A stretch of 13,357 nt of DNA from Clostridiales bacterium (GCA_003510345.1 DOMW01000003.1:1-13357); one strand, 5' to 3'. Positions 1 to 6,922 are shown, counted from the stretch's first letter. Made by a program: numbers and translations. The notes: a model not told the origin generated them from the sequence alone.

Positions 1-63
1 CGCCCAGCGGCAGCGTCAAAACTTTTCACGATGGAAAATATCAATGTTTTAAGTTGTGCAGGG

Positions 64-109
64 GCGGGTTCAAATCCCCTTTTCCTAGGAGCTGGAGATA
101 CGAACCCGC
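64..109. repeat. Inverted repeat with tRNA T-arm-like sequences on both strands
   Basis: GCGGGTTC (64-71) and GAACCCGC (102-109) form a perfect 8-base inverted repeat. The plus strand reads GGTTCAAATCC at 67-77, a perfect match to the tRNA T-loop (B-box) pattern, and the minus-strand arm reads GGTTCGTATCT. AGGGG/CCCCT (60-64 and 76-80) can also close a small hairpin. I could fold no acceptor stem, D arm or anticodon arm around either one, so this is not called a tRNA. It lies 3' of the DUF3795 gene and could be a decayed tRNA end, a repeat, or chance. Confidence 0.25.
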
Positions 110-144
110 TTTGATCAGCGATTACTAACAAGCAACGCAGGATA

Positions 145-699
145 TCATTTCTTGCGCAGCTTTAAAGATATCCCCGCTTTTTGCGCCGCTTCTCCCAGCA
201 ACAAGGCGGCATACTTTGCTTTTTCCTTTAGTGTTTGGCTGTCGCCCGTTTCGCACGCAAGCCGCCCCATGACGGCGCGGAGTTCTTGCGGCGGAAGCAG
301 GTTCACGGCAACACAATAAAAGCTTTTGCGGCGGCCGTCGTTGTATATGTCAAGCAAGGCCTGCAATATTTCCATTTTCTCCCACAGTTCTGCCTGGTAA
401 GCGGCAAACCCGTATTTTTGCAGCTTAGCGTTGTCACGCAGTTGATTCCGGTGGGTAATAAAAGAATCACTTGCGTCTGCGGCGGCGTATCTGCCGCAGG
501 GGTATTCCGGGCATAGGAAACAGAATTCGATCGCACCGTGCCGGGCATTGCATTTCAAGATAGCGCAGGCGGGATTAAAAAAATCTTTTCCTCCGCAACC
601 GGGGCAACGGAACGCGCCTTTTGTGTAGTGGTTTGGGCACAGCCCGCAATTGAGCCCACATGCGGAAACTAGAGGATATTCCCTCGTTTGTTCACCCAT
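145..699 (-). CDS. DUF3795 cysteine-rich protein
   Basis: The protein has 184 residues. Ten cysteines fall in the first 68 residues (C14, C18, C21, C32, C35, C45, C50, C60, C63, C68), arranged as CGLNCGLC, CPGC, then FCFLCPEYPC. This is the signature of the DUF3795 family, small cytosolic proteins likely to bind a metal ion such as zinc or an Fe-S centre; their biochemical role is not established. The C-terminal half is helical and charged, ending in a lysine/arginine tail, with no signal peptide or membrane segment. The start at 699 lies 8 bases after the stop of the upstream diguanylate cyclase and is preceded by a G-rich ribosome site, so the two are very likely co-transcribed and coupled. 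The same gene order existed in a second copy, now reduced to a remnant at 2657-2743, which implies that the pairing with the cyclase is old. Family assignment is confident; function is unknown. Confidence 0.85.
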   Translation of the reverse strand: MGEQTREYPLVSACGLNCGLCPNHYTKGAFRCPGCGGKDFFNPACAILKCNARHGAIEFCFLCPEYPCGRYAAADASDSFITHRNQLRDNAKLQKYGFAAYQAELWEKMEILQALLDIYNDGRRKSFYCVAVNLLPPQELRAVMGRLACETGDSQTLKEKAKYAALLLGEAAQKAGISLKLRKK

Positions 700-707
700 A
701 CCGCCCC

Positions 708-2660
708 CTAGCTCAAAGTGTCAATACTTGCCCGCGTCTGAACCGAAGCATTGAATATCCGGGACCTGTCCCTGCCGGCTTCCTTTGCTTCATAGAGCGC
801 GGTGTCCGCATTTTTGTAGAGGCTATCAAAATCCGCCATCCCCTTTGCGGGGCAAGCGACGCCTATACTGGCGGATATGGCGCAGCTACCCGTTTCGCTT
901 CCCGGCCGCTGCGGATCGGAAGCTTCAAACCGCAGGGCTTCGAGCAGCTCTTCCATTTTGCCGGAAAGCCAGTCGCGGCTCGGGATGTTTTGCAGGAAAA
1001 CAATAAACTCGTCGCCGCCGATGCGCCCGCAAATATCCGTATCCCGGAACTGCCCCTTCAGCCTTTCGGCAAACTCTTTGATGACGGCGTCGCCTACCGC
1101 GTGCCCCAATGTATCGTTCACATTCTTAAAATGGTCGATATCGGTTATGATCAGCGCACCTGAGAAGCCGGGTTCCGCCTCCGCAAGCAACGCGCTGATA
1201 TGCTCTTTTGTGGCGGCTTTATTATACAGTCCGGTCAGCGGGTCTGTTTCGGCCATGCCAAGCAGTTGTGTTTCGCGCGCTTTTTCCGCGCTGATATCCT
1301 GGCTGAAAACGATCATGTGCACAGACTTGTCGGAGTTGTAATAGAAAAGCCTGGCCCGGAGCCGCACCCATTTTTCCCCTTCCCCGGGCGGGGCGATCAT
1401 GCATTCGTAGTCAAGCTCCCTTATGCCCCTTTCAAAAGCATCCAGTATGTTCTCCTGCGAGAATATGGCCGCAAATTCTTCCCGGAATCCCTCTTTGATC
1501 TGTATTTCCGTTAAGGCAGCCATCGCGTCCGCGAACTTAACGTCGGTGATGCCCATGTTTTTAAAATACCGCATCGTATCTTCCCCGGCGGGTGTACCGT
1601 GGGTAATGTCAAATTCATACACATCCGCGTACATATCCTTCGCGGCGGCGGTAAGAAGATTGTGGTATTCCAGCTCCTGCGCGACGACCAGCTTTAGCAG
1701 CCGCTTGTTGTAAGACAATATGCTCGTGTTGAAAATGATCAGCACGACAAGCGCGATCACCGCGGTGACGGCTACCCCAATCACAAGTTGCCTGGCAAAC
1801 TGCTCCTGTAATGCCGACATATTGCTTTCCACAACCAGATAACATCTGAGCGTGGGGACATACCGCACGATCACGAAACAGTTGCTAAACTCCCCGGTTC
1901 CCCAAAACGTCGCCTTTTCAATACCGTTTTCTTCGACGACAGAATGCAGCAGCGCCGAGTCAAGGTAGTCAAATTCGCCGAAAGCATCGTTGTTTCCCGC
2001 TTCGGCCATCGTATTGATACTCTCGGCGTCTACCAACAGCATCGCGATATTGTATTCCGCGTTGTAGCTTTGAAGAAGCCGCTGCAAATTGTCGATCTGG
2101 AACCCGATGCCTACCACACCCAGTACGCGGCCGCCGCCGCCGTATATTTTGCAATCCGCGAAATACATGGTACCGCCATACGGATCCTTGCGCTCGCCGA
2201 ACGAATACCGCTCCGTATCGGCGATGAAATCAAAATACCAGGCGTCTTCAGGCACGCCGGGGTCAAGCGTTTTGTACGCGCCGCTGAAATGGTAGTACCG
2301 GTCGGTTCTGGTGGAAGCTATATAGATTGACGTGAAACCGTATTGCGCTTTATATGAGTTCAGATACTTTTGTATCTCCTCCAGATACGCTTCGTCCGGC
2401 TCCCCTTCCGGAGTTTCGCGCGAAAGTATACCTTTTAAAGCGTCGCCGTTTGCCATGGACAGCGCCCCGTTGACAGGTTCTGTGGAATAAAAATCAATTT
2501 GCTGGTAAATACTCTCCGCGGCAAGGTTGGCTATGCGTTCGCTGTCGTCCCTAAATGCCCGGTTGTAGGTCTGGTACGTGAACGCCAGCACAGAAATGAA
2601 ACCCGCGATTAAAACCGCGCATAGCAGCAAATTTGTGCGCAATGGCAGTTTATTTTTCAT
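708..2660 (-). CDS. Membrane diguanylate cyclase (dCache-like sensor, PAS-like, GGDEF), copy A
   Basis: Predicted to make cyclic di-GMP from two GTP in response to an extracellular signal. I chose the ATG at 2660 (650 residues): GGGAGG sits 7 bases upstream and the identical site precedes the paralogue. An in-frame ATG at 2696 would add 12 residues and has no ribosome site. Order: a membrane helix at about 9-28; an extracytoplasmic sensor at about 35-290, with dCache-like features (YHFSGAYKTLDP and GGGGRVLGVVG); a second helix at about 292-312; a PAS-like region at about 330-460 ending VFSQDISAEK; and a GGDEF domain at about 465-635. The catalytic GGDEF is at residues 548-552, the substrate/metal segment DIDHFKNVND at 507-516, and the inhibitory I-site RxxD is RDTD at 539-542, exactly five residues before GGDEF. 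Activity and product feedback are therefore both expected. It is roughly 80% identical by eye to copy B upstream. The ligand is unknown. Confidence 0.9.
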   Translation of the reverse strand: MKNKLPLRTNLLLCAVLIAGFISVLAFTYQTYNRAFRDDSERIANLAAESIYQQIDFYSTEPVNGALSMANGDALKGILSRETPEGEPDEAYLEEIQKYLNSYKAQYGFTSIYIASTRTDRYYHFSGAYKTLDPGVPEDAWYFDFIADTERYSFGERKDPYGGTMYFADCKIYGGGGRVLGVVGIGFQIDNLQRLLQSYNAEYNIAMLLVDAESINTMAEAGNNDAFGEFDYLDSALLHSVVEENGIEKATFWGTGEFSNCFVIVRYVPTLRCYLVVESNMSALQEQFARQLVIGVAVTAVIALVVLIIFNTSILSYNKRLLKLVVAQELEYHNLLTAAAKDMYADVYEFDITHGTPAGEDTMRYFKNMGITDVKFADAMAALTEIQIKEGFREEFAAIFSQENILDAFERGIRELDYECMIAPPGEGEKWVRLRARLFYYNSDKSVHMIVFSQDISAEKARETQLLGMAETDPLTGLYNKAATKEHISALLAEAEPGFSGALIITDIDHFKNVNDTLGHAVGDAVIKEFAERLKGQFRDTDICGRIGGDEFIVFLQNIPSRDWLSGKMEELLEALRFEASDPQRPGSETGSCAISASIGVACPAKGMADFDSLYKNADTALYEAKEAGRDRSRIFNASVQTRASIDTLS

Positions 2661-2743
2661 ACTACGGCCTCCCAAATTGTATAGTGCTTTGGGCAAAGCT
2701 CACATGCGGGAACCAAAAGTTGTACTCTCGTTTGTTCACCCAT
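2657..2743 (-). pseudogene. Remnant of a second DUF3795 gene, still a 28-codon ORF
   Basis: The reading frame begins MGEQTR and continues VPACELCPKHYT, matching the first 26 residues of the intact DUF3795 gene at 145-699 (MGEQTR, VSACGLNCGLCPNHYT). Four codons (NCGL, including one cysteine of the motif) are missing inside. After codon 22 (about 2678) the sequence runs directly into the ribosome-site leader of cyclase copy A, so more than 150 codons have been lost. The first bases overlap the end of copy B by 8 (ATGGGTGA, 2736-2743), and its stop TGA overlaps the ATG of copy A as ATGA (2657-2660). The remnant is thus open and overlaps both neighbours. It cannot fold as a DUF3795 domain, but its translation could hand ribosomes from copy B to copy A. 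Confidence 0.85.
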
Positions 2744-4700
2744 ACAGGTCTTCTTTTTCCACAGAATCAACGCTTGTTTTATCCGCGGTATTGAATAGCC
2801 GGAACCTGTCCCTACCGGCTTCCTTTGCTTCATAAAGCGCGGCGTCCGCGTTCTGATAAAGCGTATCAAAATCCTCCCCGGCCTCGGGAAAACACGCTAC
2901 ACCCGCGCTGGCGGAGATCGAGCAACCACCCGCCCCGGTCTCCGCTCGCTGCGGATTGATGGCCTCAAAGCGCAGAGCGGCGGACAGTTGTTCCATTTTG
3001 CCGCAAAGCCAGTCGCGGTTCGGGACGTTTTGCAGAAAAACAATAAACTCGTCGCCGCCGATGCGCCCGCAAATATCCGTATCCCGGAACTGCCCTTTTA
3101 ACCTTTCGGCAAACTCTTTTATGACGGCGTCGCCCACCGCGTGCCCCAGCGTATCGTTCACATTCTTAAAATGGTCGATGTCGGTTATAATGAGCGCGCC
3201 CGAAAAACCGGCTTCCGCCTTCGCAAGCAATGCGCTGATGTATTCCTTTGTCGCGGCTTTGTTGTACAGCCCGGTCAGCGGGTCTGCTTCGGCCATGCCG
3301 AGCAGTTGGGTTTCGCGTGCTTTTTCCGCGCTGATATCCTGGCTGAAAACGATCATGTGCACAGATTTGTCGGAATTGTAGTAGAACAGCCTGGCGCGGA
3401 GCCGCACCCATTTTTCCTCTCCCCCGGGCGGGGTGCTGATGCAATCGTAATCAAGCTCCCGGATACCTTTTTCAAAAGCGTCCAGTACATTCTCCTGCGA
3501 GAACATGGCCGCAAAGCCTTCCCGGAATTCTTCTTTGATCTGCATTTCCGTTAAGGCGGTCATCGCATCCTTGAACTGGACGCCGTCAATCCCCAGATCT
3601 TTAAAGTACCGCTGTGTATCCTCCCCGGCCGGTACGCCGTGCGTAACGTCAAATTCATGCACATCCGCGTACATATCCTTCGCGGCGGCGGTAAGAAGGT
3701 TGTGGTATTCCAGTTCCTGCGCGACGACCAGCTTCAAAAGCCGCCTGTTATAAGACAATATGCTCGTATTAAAAATGACCAGTACGGCAAGCGCGATCAC
3801 CGCGGTGACGACTACCCCGATCACAAGCTGGCGGTCAAACTGCGCCTGTAATGCCGACATATTACTTTCCACAACAAGATAGCATTTGAGCGTGGGGACA
3901 TACCGCACGATCACAAAACAATTGCTGTACTCCCCGTTTCCCCAAAACGTTGTCCTCGCGATACCGTTTTCTTCGATGACAGAATGCAGCAGTTCCGCGT
4001 TGAGATAGTCAAATTCACCAAAAGCATCGTTGTTTCCCGCCGCGGCCATCGCATTGATCCTCTCGGCGTCTACCAACAGCATCGCGATATTGTATTCCGT
4101 GTTGTAGCTTTGCAAAAGCCGCTGCAAGTTGTCGATCCGAAACCCAACGCCCACCACGCCCAGCACACGGCCGCCGCCGCCATATATTTTGCAGTCCGCG
4201 AAATACATAGCGCCCCCGGACAGGTCATTGCGGTTGCCGAACGAATACCGCTCCGTACTGGCAAGCAAGTCAAAATACCAGTCGTCTTCGGGCGCGCTGG
4301 GGTCAAGCGTTTTGTACGCGCCGCTGAAATGGTAGTATCGGTCGCTTTCGGCGGAAACAAGATAGGTTGAGGCGAAACCGTATTGCGTTTTGTAATCATT
4401 CAGATACTTTTTTATCTCCTTCAAATACGCTTCGTCCGGCTCCCCCTCCGGGACCTCGTTCGCAAGCATGTTCGTCACAACACCGGCGCTTGTCATCGCC
4501 AGCGCCGTGTTGACAGGTTCCGAGGAATAAAAATCGATTTGCTGGTAAATACTCTCCGTAGCAAGGTTGGCTATGCGTTCGCTGTCATTCCGAAACTCCC
4601 GGTTATAGGTCTGGTACGTAAACACCAGCACGGAAACAAAGCCCGCAATTAAAACTGCGCATAGCAGCAGATTAGTGCGCAATGGCAGTTTGTTTTTCAT
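2736..4700 (-). CDS. Membrane diguanylate cyclase (dCache-like sensor, PAS-like, GGDEF), copy B
   Basis: The protein has 654 residues and is the first gene of the minus-strand operon. Architecture matches copy A: helix 9-28, extracytoplasmic sensor about 35-290, helix 292-310, PAS-like region 330-460, GGDEF domain 465-640. GGDEF is at residues 548-552 and the I-site RDTD at 539-542, so both catalysis and feedback inhibition should be intact. The start at 4700 has GGGAGG 7 bases upstream, the same leader as copy A. The stop overlaps the start of the DUF3795 remnant by 8 bases. Differences from copy A cluster in the sensor (14 of 21 residues differ at 63-83, with more at 112-120) and in the last 75 residues, while the PAS and GGDEF cores are nearly identical. 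This suggests the duplicates may have drifted in signal recognition rather than output. It is probably transcribed from the promoter at 4834-4862. Confidence 0.9.
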   Translation of the reverse strand: MKNKLPLRTNLLLCAVLIAGFVSVLVFTYQTYNREFRNDSERIANLATESIYQQIDFYSSEPVNTALAMTSAGVVTNMLANEVPEGEPDEAYLKEIKKYLNDYKTQYGFASTYLVSAESDRYYHFSGAYKTLDPSAPEDDWYFDLLASTERYSFGNRNDLSGGAMYFADCKIYGGGGRVLGVVGVGFRIDNLQRLLQSYNTEYNIAMLLVDAERINAMAAAGNNDAFGEFDYLNAELLHSVIEENGIARTTFWGNGEYSNCFVIVRYVPTLKCYLVVESNMSALQAQFDRQLVIGVVVTAVIALAVLVIFNTSILSYNRRLLKLVVAQELEYHNLLTAAAKDMYADVHEFDVTHGVPAGEDTQRYFKDLGIDGVQFKDAMTALTEMQIKEEFREGFAAMFSQENVLDAFEKGIRELDYDCISTPPGGEEKWVRLRARLFYYNSDKSVHMIVFSQDISAEKARETQLLGMAEADPLTGLYNKAATKEYISALLAKAEAGFSGALIITDIDHFKNVNDTLGHAVGDAVIKEFAERLKGQFRDTDICGRIGGDEFIVFLQNVPNRDWLCGKMEQLSAALRFEAINPQRAETGAGGCSISASAGVACFPEAGEDFDTLYQNADAALYEAKEAGRDRFRLFNTADKTSVDSVEKEDLYG

Positions 4701-4833
4701 ATTACGGCCTCCCCAATACTGATCTCAATTTCAAGAAACTCAAAAAACACCGCGCGAGCTTTTTCCGAGAGTATGGTGCGCAATAGTAAGCCCAAAGCTT
4801 ATGCCGACGCTAATAACAACTGGTATATTCACT

Positions 4834-4862
4834 ATTGTAATGTGTTATGCCACAATATTCAA
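4834..4862 (-). promoter_or_regulatory. Promoter for the diguanylate cyclase-DUF3795 operon
   Basis: On the minus strand, TTGAAT (4862-4857) and TACAAT (4839-4834) are separated by exactly 17 bases, a good housekeeping-sigma match. Transcription would begin near 4827, leaving a leader of roughly 125 bases before the ATG at 4700. I could not fit a c-di-GMP (GEMM) riboswitch to that leader. Confidence 0.6.
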
Positions 4863-4872
4863 GGACATAACA
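4843..4872. promoter_or_regulatory. Dyad over the cyclase operon promoter (possible operator)
   Basis: TGTTATG (4843-4849) and CATAACA (4866-4872) form a perfect 7-base inverted repeat with a 16-base spacer, centred on the -35 element of the promoter at 4834-4862. A further 7-base repeat, TATGAAA/TTTCATA (4891-4897, 4901-4907), lies just upstream. The position suits a regulator-binding site, but no regulator is encoded in the window, so the role is inferred. Confidence 0.35.
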
Positions 4873-4949
4873 GTATATTTTTTGAAAACTTATGAAAAAA
4901 TTTCATATATGTTAGATTCCTTATGAATTGCGCTATAATGGCGCTTTTT

Positions 4950-5492
4950 TTAACCAGTATAACCGCTTCCCGCCGCCGGTTGCCATATGTTTTTGAATAT
5001 CCTGCATCTGTTTTTGATAAGCAGGCACAAAATCACGACATATATGGCGCAATTGATATACGTGGCGGGTACGCGCGTCGCCATCATCACAAAATAGGGC
5101 GTGCCATATAATACGGAATTCCAGAATGTATTCAGAAGCAGGGAACACCCGGTTTGTATGCCCGTCACGCCCAGCGCGATTTTAAGCGTGGAATTCTCTC
5201 TTTTGTGAAAGAGCAATCCGGCAAGCAGGCCGTAAAGCATCATCGTGACAGTAAAAGCCGGAAAGTACGCCCCGGATACCCTGGTGACGAGCAGATAAGA
5301 AAGGACATCTGTAGCCGCACCCGCCGCCGCGCCAAAAACAGGCCCCAATACCGCGCCGCAAAGCATGACGACAATGGGTGTAAAGGAGATGCGCACGCTC
5401 TGCGAGACGATGATCGTAAGAAAACTGCTCGCGATGACGGCAATCGCAATAAAAACGGCAGTGTAAACCAAATGTTTTGTTTTTTGAGACAT
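4950..5492 (-). CDS. folT: Folate ECF transporter S component (FolT family)
   Basis: The protein has 180 residues and about six hydrophobic helices, and is the substrate-binding subunit of an energy-coupling-factor importer. Typical S-component features are visible: RISFTPIVVMLCG near the start, a glycine/alanine-rich helix ending in ATDVLSYLL, GAYFPAFTVTMMLYGLLAG, and a helix with NTFWNSVLYG. The folate assignment rests mainly on the THF riboswitch directly upstream, which in other Firmicutes sits before folT. I chose the ATG at 5492 because AAGGTG lies 6 bases upstream; a GTG at 5501 overlaps that ribosome site and is unlikely. The shared ATPases and EcfT are not in the window, as is usual for group II ECF systems, so it would borrow them. 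No clear terminator follows. Confidence 0.88.
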   Translation of the reverse strand: MSQKTKHLVYTAVFIAIAVIASSFLTIIVSQSVRISFTPIVVMLCGAVLGPVFGAAAGAATDVLSYLLVTRVSGAYFPAFTVTMMLYGLLAGLLFHKRENSTLKIALGVTGIQTGCSLLLNTFWNSVLYGTPYFVMMATRVPATYINCAIYVVILCLLIKNRCRIFKNIWQPAAGSGYTG

Positions 5493-5499
5493 AAAAAAC

Positions 5500-5553
5500 A
5501 CCTTCTTTCTTTTTATTCAGAAGCAAGCCAAAGCCTTCCCAAAAGAAAAAGGT
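5500..5553 (-). promoter_or_regulatory. Ribosome-site-masking helix of the folT leader (expression platform)
   Basis: In the minus-strand RNA, ACCTTTTTCTTTT (5553-5541) can pair with AAAAAGAAAGAAGGT (5514-5500), with one bulged A and one G-U pair. This helix would bury the AAGGTG ribosome site used by folT, with a loop of about 26 bases. It sits between the THF aptamer and the start codon, so folate control is probably at translation initiation. There is no long U-run suggesting a transcription terminator. Confidence 0.5.
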
Positions 5554-5574
5554 ATTCCACAGTTTCTCTTGCAG

Positions 5575-5667
5575 GCAGCGGACGCGGCTTTGTACCGCAA
5601 ACAAAATGTTTTTCGTTGTAAGGCGACATCCCATCCCTACACACTTAACGCACAAAACCTACTCTGC
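5575..5667 (-). promoter_or_regulatory. Tetrahydrofolate (THF) riboswitch aptamer
   Basis: The minus-strand sequence follows the THF riboswitch consensus in order. GCAGAGTAGG opens the element (5667 down), then TGCGTTAAGTGTG, then GGGATGGGATGTCG, ACAACGAA, GCGGTACAAAGCCGC, and finally GTCCGCTGC closing at 5575. The closing helix pairs GCAG with CTGC. As I recall the consensus, known members have GGAG/CTCC here, so the change is compensatory and keeps the pairing. The element binds reduced folates and normally lowers expression of folate transport or synthesis genes. It lies between the folT promoter and the folT ribosome site. A covariance-model search for the THF family would settle it. Confidence 0.92.
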
Positions 5668-5685
5668 TCATATTGAGTTGCTGTC

Positions 5686-5714
5686 AGTATAGCATTTTGC
5701 GCAAACGATTGCAA
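5686..5714 (-). promoter_or_regulatory. Promoter for the riboswitch-folT transcript
   Basis: TTGCAA (5714-5709) and TATACT (5691-5686) are spaced 17 bases apart on the minus strand. Transcription would start near 5679, about 12 bases before the riboswitch aptamer, which is exactly where a riboswitch transcript should begin. Confidence 0.7.
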
Positions 5715-5719
5715 TATGC
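5692..5719. promoter_or_regulatory. Inverted repeat between divergent promoters (possible operator)
   Basis: GCATTTTGC (5692-5700) and GCAATATGC (5711-5719) match as an inverted repeat at 8 of 9 positions with a 10-base spacer. The repeat covers the overlapping -35 regions of the folT promoter (minus) and the alcohol dehydrogenase promoter (plus). A protein bound here could control both. No candidate regulator is present in the window. Confidence 0.35.
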
Positions 5720-5725
5720 TATGAT
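5697..5725 (+). promoter_or_regulatory. Extended -10 promoter for the alcohol dehydrogenase gene
   Basis: TATGAT (5720-5725) is preceded by TGC, giving a TGnTATGAT extended -10 element, with TTGCGC (5697-5702) 17 bases upstream as a weak -35. The predicted start near 5732 gives a leader of about 42 bases to the ATG at 5774. It overlaps the folT promoter on the opposite strand. Confidence 0.5.
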
Positions 5726-5773
5726 TATACTAAATACTAAAAAATTTAAAACATAAGAGGTAAGGGAAACAGT

Positions 5774-6922
5774 ATGAATTTCACATTTTTGACGCCAAAT
5801 GAGATGATTATCCGCCGCGGGGCCGCGGCACAGATCGGTGAAGTTTGCGGAAAGTACGCGACGAACGTGTGCATTTTTCGCTATGGAAAACATTACGAGC
5901 AGTCGGGAACCGCCGATAAAATAGAAGCGGCGCTTACGCGGGCAGGTGTCGGGTTCTCCGTGTTTGGCCGTATCTCGTCAGAGCCGTCGCCCGCCCTTGT
6001 GAACGAAGCCGCCGCGTTTATGCGGCAAAACAAATGTGACGGCGCGCTGGCCATAGGCGGCGGTAGCGTGATCGACGCGGCAAAGGCCGCCTGCGCGCTC
6101 TCCCCGAACGGCGAAGATATCATGGACTATGTAGAAGGGTTTTCGCCCAAACCATTCGCCGCCCGCCCGCTGCCCCTTGTGGCGCTGCCCACAACGGCAG
6201 GTACAGGGAGCGAATGCACAAAGAACTCCGTCATCACAGAAAAAGGGAAGTTTAAAAACAGCGTTCGTGACGACCATATGCTGCCCGTTGCCGCCGTTAT
6301 TGACGCGGAACTGACGATTCACGTTCCGGCTGGCGTTACGGCGACTTCCGGTGCGGACTGCCTTTGCCAACTGGTGGAATGCTATGTATCGCGCCTGTCC
6401 AACCCCATGTGTGACGCGCTTTCCCTGCATTTTGCCGCGATTGGGTATACAGCGCTCAAACAGGCGTTTTCAGATGGGCATAACATGGACGCGCGCGAGC
6501 GCATGGCAATATGCGCGTCTGTTTCGGGCATCGGCATCAGCAACGCGGGGCTGGGGGCTGCGCATGGCCTTGCCTCGGGGCTGGGGGCGCTTACGCCGCT
6601 TTCACACGGCTTTATCTGCGGCGTAGTGCAGCCATATATCATACGATTTAACTGTAAGAGGGGCGTTACGAAATACGCGGATATCACCCGCGCCATAACA
6701 CGTAAAAGCTATGGCAGCGATGAGGCCGCGGCATATGCGCTGGCCGAGATCACAGACGAACTGAACGCGTATATAGGCCTTCCCGCCAATTTTAAGGGAA
6801 CCGGGCTGAAAAAAGAAGATATTCCCGCAATCGCCAAAGCCTCCATGGGATCCAGCATCAAAAAGAATCCTGTGGATATGAGCGTGGAGGAATGCGAAGA
6901 ATTACTGGATGATATGATATAA
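5774..6922 (+). CDS. Iron-containing alcohol dehydrogenase
   Basis: The protein has 382 residues, the usual length of this NAD(P)-dependent, metal-dependent dehydrogenase family, which interconverts alcohols and aldehydes or ketones in the cytosol. Visible features are the nucleotide-binding motif GGGSVIDAAK (95-104), PTTAGTGSE (139-147), the first metal-binding segment SGADCLCQLVECYVS (192-206), and GLGAAHGLA (259-267) and LSHG (276-279). Expected metal ligands are D195, H264 and H278. The position normally held by the second ligand, a histidine, is Gln199, and the second histidine of the usual HALAH motif is Ser268. I recall similar Gln-containing branches among clostridial members, so it may still be active, perhaps with altered metal affinity. 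AGAGG/AAGGG precedes the ATG. It is monocistronic, divergent from folT and convergent with the next gene. I see no strong terminator in 6923-7036. Substrate is unknown. Confidence 0.88.
   Translation: MNFTFLTPNEMIIRRGAAAQIGEVCGKYATNVCIFRYGKHYEQSGTADKIEAALTRAGVGFSVFGRISSEPSPALVNEAAAFMRQNKCDGALAIGGGSVIDAAKAACALSPNGEDIMDYVEGFSPKPFAARPLPLVALPTTAGTGSECTKNSVITEKGKFKNSVRDDHMLPVAAVIDAELTIHVPAGVTATSGADCLCQLVECYVSRLSNPMCDALSLHFAAIGYTALKQAFSDGHNMDARERMAICASVSGIGISNAGLGAAHGLASGLGALTPLSHGFICGVVQPYIIRFNCKRGVTKYADITRAITRKSYGSDEAAAYALAEITDELNAYIGLPANFKGTGLKKEDIPAIAKASMGSSIKKNPVDMSVEECEELLDDMI

Noticed and set aside
1..129. Two plus-strand frames open from the left edge (ending at 114 and 129)
   Set aside because: Both are short and neither shows a recognisable motif; they also overlap each other, so at most one could be real. 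There is not enough sequence to choose.
660..1163. Long frames on the plus strand opposite the cyclase genes
   Set aside because: They mirror one another in the two duplicated cyclases and lack ribosome sites and motifs. They are antisense shadows of high-GC coding sequence.
4701..4833. Possible c-di-GMP (GEMM) riboswitch in the cyclase leader
   Set aside because: The leader is long enough and the function would fit, but I could not find the conserved GEMM core or its paired helices.
4931..4952. GCGC-loop-GCGC hairpin followed by seven T on the plus strand
   Set aside because: The stem is only 4-5 bp, and the T-run is on the strand with no gene upstream, so it is not the folT terminator.
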